From positions 6,530,620 through 6,594,619 of the forward strand of contig OZ025220.1 in the NCBI GenBank assembly GCA_964019055.1: a stretch of 64,000 nt of DNA, written 5' to 3'. The stretch comes from Anthopleura xanthogrammica (taxonomy: Eukaryota; Cnidaria; Anthozoa; Actiniaria; Actiniidae). How positions within the stretch are numbered: the first letter of the stretch is position 1; each line of letters starts with the position of its first letter. Position numbers and translations under genes: made by a program. Positions 55,992-64,000 of this stretch are shown here, piece by piece. The notes under the pieces were generated by a model. The model had not been told where the DNA came from and did not search any database. It was given only the letters and a program-made list of their open reading frames with translations.

Positions 55992-58041
55992 TTAGTCGTA
56001 AAGGACAGTGATAGCTACTATGTAGTACACAATGACAATCACTATCCACAAACAACCAAGAACAATAGCTGCAATGCTCCACTTTTTGGCATTGTCGGCA
56101 TAATTTTGTGCTTGGGCGACATCTCCACGAAAGAAAAATGAGTCAACCTGAGAAGAATGTAATAGTTTGTTAACAATAGAAGTCATTGTAGCACACAACG
56201 GGCAGTGTATGCCTGTCATTGTAGGCTGGTAATGGATTCATGAGATTCATTCAGCTGATTGATACCAAGCAATAGAATACTCTCTGGTTGATAGCACATG
56301 ACAGGCAGTGTTTGCCTGTCATTGTAGGCTGGTAATGAGATTCATGAGATTCATTCAGCTGATTGATACCAAGCAATAGATTACTCTCTGGTTGATAGCA
56401 CATGACGGGCAATATTTGCCCTCCACTGAGGGTGGTAATGAGATTCATTCAGCTGATTGTTACCAAGCAATAGAATACTTTATGGTTGATAGCACATGAC
56501 GGGCAATATTTGCCCTCCACTGAGGGTGGTAATGAGATTCATTCAGCTGATTTATACCAAGCAATAGAATACTTTATCGTTGATAGCACATGACGGGCAG
56601 TGTTTGCCTATCATTGTAGGCTGGTAATGAGATTCATTTAGCTGATTGATACCAAAAAATAGAATACTTTATGGTTGATAGCACATGAAGGGCAGTGTTT
56701 GCCTATCATTGTAGGCTGGTAATGAGATTCATTCAGCTGATTGCTACCAGGCAAGACTTTGGTAATTGGCCTGGGTGTAATATTCTTGAGTATCATTTGC
56801 TTGTTTTGCAATACATGAACCTCATGAAACTAATAATTTGAAGGAAATGATACATGGTCAGAAATGAAAACCATGCATGGATGGATAGATGGATGGATGG
56901 ATGGACGGAGGGAGGGAGGGAGAGAGGGAGGGAGGGAGGGAGGGAGGGATGGAGGGAGGGAGGGAGGGAGGGAGGGAGCGATGAATACAGCTATAATTAT
57001 TCTGGTTACCTGAGCAGCATAAACTATTCCAACAATACCACAGATAGGGCAACAACAGATAGTGGCTATGATAGCAAGAATCAAGTTATTGTTCATTTTG
57101 TTTGCAGGCTGAAATGGAAGAAAAATTTCTGTTACTCAAATTAACATAGCACCATAACATAACCCGTTTTTATTGTTATATTGTTATTGTTATTGTTATG
57201 GATACTCCAACTGGGACCACTTTGATAAACCAATATACAATACAATACAATACAATAAACTTTATTTTACAAGGGAAAAATACTTATTAACAGCTATAAA
57301 GGTTATCTAACATACGGCCCTCAAATATCACCAACCATTATATTATGACATTTAAAAACAATATTTTAACCAGCCAATCAGCACATCGATACAATAAGAG
57401 CATGAGAAAGACTTCTTTTTTTTCCATTTCTCACTTGTTTTTTAATGCTTTTTTGTTGTAACATTTTTTAGCAATTTGTTATCCCATACGTGCGCATGGA
57501 TGACATCAAGTCATATATTGGACCACAGGTAGAGAAAATAACAGCCAACAGCCAATCAGAACACATGATTTTTAGGATACTGACTCAAAAACAATTTTTT
57601 TTGTATTTAGTATAATTATAGACTTGATTATTTAATGTTTCGCACACTGCGAATAGTCAAGCGAAAAATTAAATCAAGACAACAAAATCAAGACAACAAA
57701 ATACTCTGTTTTCCTCCAATCTGTCCCAGTCAGTAAATGTTAAATATTCACTTTGTCTTGGATGAATAATTTTTAATTATTATTAACTTAAAGTTAAAGC
57801 TACTTACAGGCATAGTGATCACAACTTGCCCTCCATAACCAGGCTGAGGCTGTCCTGGGTAACCTGGCTGTTGTTGTACTGGGTAACCAGGCTGTCCTGG
57901 GTAACCTGACTGTTGTTGTACTGGGTAACCTTGTGGCTGTTGCCCAGCAACAGCTGGTTGTTGCCCTGGATATGCTGGTGGGGGCTGTGCTGGGTAACCC
58001 ATGGGTGGCTGATCACTTGGAATTCCTTGCTTTTGGTCCAT
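55992..58041 (-). CDS. CD225/dispanin family two-helix membrane protein, 3 exons, 162 aa
   Basis: Minus-strand coding exons are 58041-57808, 57108-57010 and 56147-55992, GT/AG and all phase 0. Residues 1-78 are a proline, glutamine, glycine and tyrosine-rich cytoplasmic tail with repeated QQPGYPGQPGYPVQQ units. Then come helix 1 (NNLILAIIATICCCPICGIV then GIVYAAQ, about 82-111) and a loop with RGDVAQAQNYADNAKKW. Helix 2 is WSIAAIVLGCLWIVIVIVYY then IVAITVLY, and the C-terminus is YD. The Cys cluster before helix 1's GIVGIVYAAQV and the GD...A...AKKW loop are signatures of CD225 proteins, a group that includes IFITMs, PRRT1/SynDIG and TUSC5. Such proteins affect membrane fusion or receptor trafficking; the specific role here is unknown. 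An acceptor-like AAAGTTTAG just before the 5' leader suggests an upstream non-coding exon. Intron 2 carries a 95-bp tandem array. Confidence 0.9.
56195..56745. repeat. About 95-bp minisatellite, 6 units, in dispanin intron 2
   Basis: Units contain TGCCTGTCATTGTAGGCTGG then TAATGAGATTCATTCAGCTG and ATTGATACCAAGCAATAGAA, TACTTTATGGTTGATAGCAC, ATGACGGGCAGT. Spacing between successive GATAGCACATG motifs is 94-104 bases. It starts within 50 bases of the exon 3 acceptor. Confidence 0.92.
56876..56985. repeat. GGAT / GGGA microsatellite
   Basis: A GGAT run (56876-56905) changes to GGGA repeats (56906-56980), 25 bases before the donor side of dispanin exon 2 (57010, minus strand). The PSLPPSLPPS reading is a by-product. 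Confidence 0.9.
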
Positions 58042-58141
58042 TACTGTTCAGTCAGTTAATTCTAAACTTTAAATTAAAAGTTGTCAATCTTTATAATTTT
58101 ACAAGTCATAATATCAAATTTTTAGACCATTTTCTTAATAC

Positions 58142-58339
58142 TAGACCTTTTTAGCTTGGAGGTTAGTCGTTTTTCTATTTCAGACCACCTGTCATTCCCA
58201 AAATTATCATTTCTTTGTTAAACAGCTGTGCACGAGAAGACACATGAATATGGATACAACTGAAACAAATAATCTTATTCTCAAGAGAATGACACATGGT
58301 CTGAAATGGGACAACAAACCGCCCAAGCTAAAAAGTTAT
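58142..58339. mobile_element. Family B MITE variant with different tips
   Basis: The inner arms match family B (TATTTCAGACCACCTGTCAT, CACATGGTCTGAAATGGGAC), but the tips are GACCTTTTTAGCTTGGAGG and CCCAAGCTAAAAAGTTATA in place of CTCATCGGCTTGGG. It lies 100 bases upstream of the dispanin start codon. Confidence 0.8.
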
Positions 58340-58387
58340 ATTCGTATAATATACTGCTGCGTTCGACCTTGATTACAGACTCATTTC

Positions 58388-58577
58388 AGGGGCGGATCCA
58401 GGATTTTCTTCAGGAAGGGGTGCTGCATGCACATAAAGTCAACCCAGGGAGGGGTGCACCCCTTAGAATCAAATGGAAAAAATCCTGATTATTTTGTACT
58501 GGTTATCTTTGCAGTAGGGGGGGAAAGTCAACCCAGGGAGGGGTATGCACCCCCTGCACCCCTCCCCTGGATCCGTC
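58388..58577. mobile_element. CAGGGGCGGATCC foldback with 5-bp target-site duplication
   Basis: Ends CAGGGGCGGATCCAGGATTT and CCCCTGGATCCGTCCCTG, flanked on both sides by CATTT. The GGGAGGGGTGCACCCC and GGGAGGGGTATGCACC blocks inside are repeated. A further copy begins at 63929 and runs off the window. Confidence 0.85.
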
Positions 58578-59149
58578 CCTGCATTTACTCATCGTTAGCC
58601 TCATTTCAGCATCAGAATATTCAAAATACCAATGGTAAGGGACCACTTATTATTTACAGGGAGGTTGTGCAAATAGAGGGTGGCTAGCATTTTTTATGCT
58701 CCATAAAGGGCAGGGCTAAGAGAGACAAAGGGCACTTTGGGGGAGGGGTCACGAAAAATTGTGCAAGTGACAATCAAAATGCACCAGCCCCTCCTCCCTG
58801 TAAATAATGGCCGGTCCCTAAAATAAGGAATGCACAACTTCAACAATACTAACAATTTGAAATTCCACTGACCTATACTGGAACATGTGAATATTTGATA
58901 CCAAATGAAGGTAACTCTGAGCTACAGACTAAGGCTTTTGCAGATAACAAAGCCTTGGTCTTGATAATTTATTCATTTATCTTTTCCTTTTATTTATTTA
59001 TTAACTTTACAACGCTCTATATAGATACAAATATCTAGTAGTTATTGAGGGCAGTGTCAACAGGACAAGAGAGCAGTCACTCTATGGAATAAGTTACCAG
59101 GCAGTTTAAAATCAATAAGCTTTGTAAATAGTTTTAAATATATTTAAAA

Positions 59150-59425
59150 AAATATATTATATTCATATAGCGCATTTCCACTAATTGTCCAAAGCGCTGA
59201 ATAAACTGAAATAAAGACAAATCATAGGAACATATAGTGTTAAGAATCCCAACTGGCAAGGAGACAAACCAGTTGGCTATTTACAAGCATGGTCGAGAAA
59301 CTGAATTTGACCTAATCAAAATCAGGACAAATACAGTCTCAGCTAGTGGCCAGAGCGGGGCTCAAACCCGGCACCACCAGATTGTGAGACCAACGCTCTG
59401 ACCACTCGACCATGCTGCCTCCTAT
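59150..59425 (-). mobile_element. tRNA-derived SINE
   Basis: On the minus strand GGCAGCATGGTCGAGTGGTC then AGAGCGTTGGTCTCACAATC resembles a Leu/Ser-type tRNA front half with an A box, and GGTGCCGGGTTTGAGCCCCG supplies the B box. The acceptor ends do not pair, so it is not a functional tRNA. A tRNA-unrelated body follows, with the 3' end GCGCTTTGGACAATTAGTGG then AAATGCGCTATATGAATATA and an A/T-rich tail, as in SINEs that borrow a LINE 3' end. Confidence 0.75.
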
Positions 59426-59444
59426 AATTATAAATATGCTTTTA

Positions 59445-59651
59445 CAGTGAGGACACTTGAACCGTGAACACTTTGAGATTTTTTCATACTTTTTTTCTCC
59501 TTTATCCCTTGTGTGAATCGATTGGAAATATGATTTATTTTGAACAACAAGATTATTTGAGTTCAGTTCTTCATTTTCAGAAAGTTTGAAGCAGTAGAAA
59601 GTTCACGAAATAAAAAATATAAAAATACAAGTGTTCATGGTTCGAGTGTCC
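59445..59651. mobile_element. TACAGTGAGGACACTTGAAC element, copy 2 (inverted relative to 44376)
   Basis: TACAGTGAGGACACTTGAAC then CGTGAACACTTTGAG opens it, and CAAGTGTTCATGGTTCGAGT then GTCCTCGTTGTA closes it. TA is at both ends. GAATCGATTGGAAATATGAT matches the other copy in reverse. It sits immediately beside the SINE at 59150-59425. Confidence 0.85.
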
Positions 59652-60619
59652 TCGTTGTAAGTGCTATTTTCATAGTTGACGTAATATATTCAATATTCTA
59701 ATAGGTTATATTTTATAAAATTACACGTTTTATATACACATATATATCTTTATTTTTGTAATTAGTGTCTGAAAAGCCATGAAAGGAGAATCTAATAAAG
59801 AATATTATAGTAATACAAGGCTTCCTAGCTTATTCCTTGCTGTTAGCAATTTATGATGTATGAATGAATCCATGCACTATGTTATGAGTATCACATTATA
59901 ATTAATGGCGTATTCATAAAATAAAGAGCCTTGTTTTTATCAAAAATGGTTAAACCACTTGGTTAAATGAAAGAATGTTAAGCTTATATTGGCTTGATGA
60001 TAAATAAGTTAAGCTTAAGCTCTTTTAGGTTTAAGCTAAGCTGTTAAAAGCGAAATTTTAGGCCGTGCATGTTTACACTTGGACGTTTACCAAGATTCAA
60101 AAAAGTCGAGGGTAAAATTAGTGAAATTATTTTCATAGCGTAACTGTTCTTAACCATGCCTGATAAAAGAGAAGTAAACTTTCTATTGTCTTGAATGGTA
60201 TTTTACAAATGGTTTTGTTGGCGTTTTAAAACATACGATAAAAATTTTAACCAAAGTATGGTTTCCTTTTTACCTAAGTAATTTGTCCGAGTGTATTAAA
60301 CACGTTAACCAGTGCTAAGCTATGGGCCAAAATATCGCTATACTTAATCCTATATCTGCCAGAGAACTGTATGACCTATACAGGTGTATTTGTGTATTTT
60401 TTGGGCCAGTAATGAAGAATATTATTGAATACTCAAGCAACAATCAGCCAGACATATCATTAGCTTAAGCTTAAGCTCAAGTCATAATTAATTAGAAAAT
60501 CGACTTTTCACTTTCTGTTGAAGATTTCGAGTGCACGTTTGTGTGCGATTGAGTCCCAAAACATATCATATATTGAATGGTCGATGCATTACAAGTAAAT
60601 AACAGTTCTAAAGGTCGAC

Positions 60620-60712
60620 TTACCGTGTCCTTTTGTACGTAATCAGAAAACTGATATCTTTCTGTAAAACCCCAAAGTCAGCTATGTTCTAAAAACACAG
60701 CCATGACGTCAC
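60620..60712 (-). promoter_or_regulatory. Candidate 5' non-coding exon of the dispanin gene
   Basis: On the minus strand, sequence ending ACGTACAAAAGGACACG is followed by a good donor GTAAGT at about 60622-60617. The first ATG in it (near 60705) is followed after seven codons by a stop, so it would be non-coding. It is the only strong donor I noticed upstream of the dispanin acceptor AAAGTTTAG near 58065. Support is weak. Confidence 0.2.
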
Positions 60713-62264
60713 CACAGGGTACCCAATCTTGTTTTTATATTGATAGCTGTTATATTAATTAAGGTGCATGCAAATGATGCAAATGAGACAACAAGCTTAG
60801 TCTCCAATTATAATCAGAGTTATTTTCCACACGCGTGGGAGAATGAAACGTTTGGTGTTACAGACAATGTATGGACTTACCAAGAAATGTCATGACTTTT
60901 GCTAGTACACCAGTCCTGTTGAAATGTCTTTTTTTCTGGTTTTTGTGAATTGTGATAGAATCTATCATAGATGCATAAGTGTTTTAGATGTTTTTTCTTC
61001 AATTCTTATTAATCTTCATGGTAATATTAACGATTTCGTCTCGTTGTTGCCCTCAAAAATGAACGCCTTGTTTCAATTATTTGTCAAGAAAATACTTACA
61101 GATTTTGTTTTCGAATTATGGGTAGCATCAATAAAAAGATGATTGGGTATCCAGGCGTTTTGAAGAGATACGAATTTTTAAAGAATTCTATTAGGATCAA
61201 TCTGATCTGATACTAAGTGCGTGACAAGCGTATCACAGCATCAGAAACGGCGTGACAAACTCCGCTTTCGGGGCGTTTGCACGTCAAGAAAGCCTGCCGC
61301 TTCACCGCCATGCGAGCAAAAACCACTGAGAAAAACTCGACATTTTTGACTTTTAAAGTTCCAGGAAGGTTATTGGGTTTGAAGTAAAGTTACTACTGAA
61401 TTTTTAAAGGAAATTCTGAAACATTTGGTGCGTAAAATGATTTTTTAGTTAGGTGGCTCGATGGGATAATCGCAAACAATCTTTTTTTTGGGGGGGGGGG
61501 GGGGGGGGAAGGTAATTTATCAGGGCTTTAAGAGAAAGATGAAATTTTCGAACGATCGAGTATGTTTTTACTGAAATCAGAATAAATATAAAACCCCTGT
61601 GAAGTCGTAGTGCGTTTTCTTTACATCGTGACGTCATCAGACGAATTCGTCCGATCTCACACAGCGTGAACGGGAAAGAGTTAAGGAAATGTCATGTTAA
61701 CCAAGTTTTTCTAGTCTTTGGGTCACTTCTTCTTAGAGCGTTCAACCACAAAATGCATCGTATAAAATCTAAATTCGGCGAAGACGAAAAACTGCTTTGG
61801 TTCACTTTAAGACAGACATGACTTCTGTGCTTTCATTTATAGATTAAACGTACGAAAGAATTTTTCTTGATTCATCTTTGACTAAGCTTATGCATTATAA
61901 CATGCATTGTTGCTGTTGTAAGCGATGTTTTCTGAGCATTTGCAAGTTTTGCTTTGAAATCAACCGGGAACCCTGTGGTGTGTACATGGACTCGCAATGA
62001 CGTAATCAAGCCATGAAAAATCAACTCGATGGAATACCAATAGATATTTCCCGAATTCGCTTGATTGATCACAAAACAATAGTTCCAAGTCGAGACTGAA
62101 CTTGATTCTTTTATTCATCAAGGCCAACCTCGATTTGAAACCATTGTTCCGTGATCATCCAAACGAATCCGGGAAAGGTATATTTTCTTATTTGTCGAAT
62201 TAGTTTACGTGAATTAGTTTAATTATTCATTACAAATACGATAAAAGAAAAAAAAATCAATTAG

Positions 62265-62355
62265 TGAGGCTGGCGTAGCGGTAGATGTTGTGGGATGGTT
62301 TGTTAGGCCTTTTTCTTGATCCGAGGGTTTTCTTCCGGTTTTCCTTTACATACAG
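62265..62355. mobile_element. SINE-type fragment
   Basis: GTGAGGCTGGCGTAGCGGTA then GATGTTGTGGGATGG looks like an A-box region, followed by GGGTTTTCTTCCGGTTTTCC as in the elements at 52290 and 2885. Too degraded for a boundary call. Confidence 0.45.
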
Positions 62356-62389
62356 AGAATGGAGGCTATAAGCCATACATAATATGCTA

Positions 62390-63175
62390 CTGCCGCTGCT
62401 ACTGCTGCTACTGCTGATGCTACTGCTGATGCTACTGCTGATGCTACTGCTGATGCTACTGCTGATGCTACTGCTGATGCTACTGCTGATGCTACTGCTG
62501 ATGCTACTGCTGATGCTACTGCTGATGCTACTGCTGATGCTACTGCTGATGCTACTGCTGATGCTACTGCTGATGCTACTGCTGATGCTACTGCTGATGC
62601 TACTGCTGATGCTACTGCTGATGCTACTGCTGATGCTACTGCTGATGCTACTGCTGATGCTACTGCTGATGCTACTGCTGATGCTACTGCTGATGCTACT
62701 GCTGATGCTACTGCTGATGCTACTGCTGATGCTACTGCTGATGCTACTGCTGATGCTACTGCTGATGCTACTGCTGATGCTACTGCTGATGCTACTGCTG
62801 ATGCTACTGCTGATGCTACTGCTGATGCTACTGCTGATGCTACTGCTGATGCTACTGCTGATGCTACTGCTGATGCTACTGCTGATGCTACTGCTGATGC
62901 TACTGCTGATGCTACTGCTGATGCTACTGCTGATGCTACTGCTGATGCTACTGCTGATGCTACTGCTGATGCTACTGCTGATGCTACTGCTGATGCTACT
63001 GCTGATGCTACTGCTGATGCTACTGCTGATGCTACTGCTGATGCTACTGCTGATGCTACTGCTGATGCTACTGCTGATGCTACTGCTGATGCTACTGCTG
63101 ATGCTACTGCTGATGCTACTGCTGATGCTACTGCTGATGCTACTGCTGATGTACTGCTGATGCTACTGCTGATGT
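62390..63175. repeat. (GATGCTACTGCT)n 12-bp microsatellite, about 64 copies
   Basis: About 750 bases of near-perfect 12-mers, with only single-base losses near 63150 and 63172. The unit is a multiple of three with no stop in one frame, which gives a spurious 258-codon LLLM repeat reading frame. Mixed GCT/ACT triplets continue to about 63345. Confidence 0.97.
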
Positions 63176-63454
63176 ACTGCTGATGCTACTGCTGATGCTA
63201 CTGCTGCCGCTGCTACTGCTGATGCTACTACTGATGCTAGTGCTGCTGCTACTGTTACTGCTGCCGGCCACTGCTCATTATTGCTGCCACTGCTACTACT
63301 ACTGCTACTGCCACTGCCACTGCTGCTGCTGCTACTCCTGTGAGTTTACTTGGCCCGTGAAATAAAGTTGTATAGTTAGTTACAGTTATTTCAAAAAAGA
63401 GCTGGAGAATGTGTTATTGCATGTAGCATACCAAGCCCCAAAAATATGAAAATA

Positions 63455-63700
63455 TGCTGAAAAATTGCGCAGATAGACTGTGAAAAGCCCCTCTTTTCCC
63501 TCCTAAATCAGTCGAGTCGAGTTTTTCCTAACTTAGACGCGCGGGGGAGTGGGAGCGAATTTGGGGCGACTTTTCCTCTCCCCACGTGCCGCCCCAAACT
63601 CGCCCCCACTCCCCCACTTCCAAGTTAGGAAAAACCCGACTCGACTGATTTAGGAGGGAAAAGAAGGACTGTTCACAGTCTATTGCGCAGACAAAGTTTT
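63455..63700. mobile_element. Long foldback element (TIR TAGACTGTGAA...)
   Basis: GCGCAGATAGACTGTGAAAA, TCCCTCCTAAATCAGTCGAG and TCGAGTTTTTCCTAACTT form the left arm. AAGTTAGGAAAAACCCGACT, CGACTGATTTAGGAGGGAAA and CACAGTCTATTGCGCA form the right arm. The centre (GGGGGAGTGGGAGCGA / TCGCCCCCACTCCCCC) also pairs, so nearly the whole 240 bp can fold. Confidence 0.9.
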
Positions 63701-63928
63701 GGGAAATTCTGAGAGTCCATACTTTTTTTGATCTTTCGTTGATTACATTGCCCATCGTGCAGATTCGCATACGTAAGCTTATATCGCAAGGTAATTTCAC
63801 GCGTTTTGATTGGTCAATTTGCGGTATGTACCTCGCACTCGGTTAATAAGAATATGTATATATGAAACATGCAATACAACAAAACGTTCAACAACCTTTT
63901 TGAAAAAGCTGTACATTTGTTTAAAATC

Positions 63929-64000
63929 AGGGGCGGATCCAGCATTTTTTCAGGGGGTGCAGAGCACAAAATCAGCCCAGGGGGAGGGGGGGGTGCAACC
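63929..64000. mobile_element. CAGGGGCGGATCC element, cut by the window edge
   Basis: CAGGGGCGGATCCAGCATTT then TTTCAGGGGGTGC matches the left end of the element at 58388-58577. The right end is outside the window. Confidence 0.75.

Larger units (their letters stand above)
58042..64000. other. Right-end non-coding region upstream of the dispanin gene
   Basis: No coding exon is supported to the window edge. It contains the dispanin 5' flank, four or more foldback elements, a tRNA-type SINE, a dispersed repeat shared with 2030-2425 and a large 12-bp microsatellite. AT-rich stretches at 59650-61500 show nothing recognisable beyond short inverted TTAAGCTTAAGC motifs. Confidence 0.6.

Noticed and set aside
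59340..59425. Functional tRNA gene (minus strand)
   Set aside because: A and B boxes are present, but the acceptor stem does not pair and a SINE body follows.
62384..63160. 258-codon ORF of LLLM repeats
   Set aside because: Produced entirely by the 12-bp microsatellite; no start context or neighbouring exon.

Overview
This is eukaryotic, intron-rich, AT-rich DNA, most likely from an anthozoan cnidarian such as a stony coral, sea anemone or relative. That placement is inference. It rests on a small secreted PAN plus EGF-like protein and an intronless rhodopsin-like receptor beside conserved animal genes, and on a very dense load of short foldback (MITE-like) elements and minisatellites. No bacterial features such as operons or CRISPR arrays are present.

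Seven genes can be supported, five of them reconstructed exon by exon with phase-consistent GT/AG junctions. From left to right: (1) a minus-strand first coding exon with a signal peptide (3696-3771), whose remaining exons lie to the left or outside; (2) MAGOH, the exon-junction-complex subunit mago nashi, minus, 6 exons, 147 aa (7742-10905); (3) an intronless 416-aa class A GPCR, minus (12089-13339); (4) MTFMT, mitochondrial methionyl-tRNA formyltransferase, minus, 12 exons, 368 aa (14217-20615); (5) a type I phosphatidylinositol-4-phosphate 5-kinase, plus, 19 coding exons, 630 aa, with an alternative 713-aa tail (21323-40791), head-to-head with MTFMT across about 0.7 kb; (6) a secreted PAN/EGF protein with a conserved-looking but unidentified C-terminal domain, minus, 4 exons, 303 aa (48938-53150); (7) a CD225/dispanin two-helix membrane protein, minus, 3 exons, 162 aa (55992-58041).

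The genes do not form a pathway. They are independent housekeeping (MAGOH, MTFMT), signalling (PIP5K, GPCR) and surface or secreted genes (PAN/EGF, dispanin). The space between exons is largely repeats: about a dozen families of 100-550 bp inverted-repeat elements (several nested or chimeric), tRNA-derived SINE-like units, a 57-bp minisatellite found at three separate loci, a 60-bp minisatellite bracketed by exact direct repeats, and long microsatellites.

The most unusual item is inside PIP5K. The whole of exon 6, with part of its flanking introns and both splice sites, is present a second time in inverted orientation in intron 3. The coding part differs by a single synonymous base. The pre-mRNA could therefore fold exon 6 into a long duplex, looping out exons 4 and 5. 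Other points of note are two alternative PIP5K C-termini, a 5'-truncated processed retrocopy with poly(A) tail and target-site duplication in intron 13, and a lysine at the activation-loop position that is acidic in vertebrate type I kinases.
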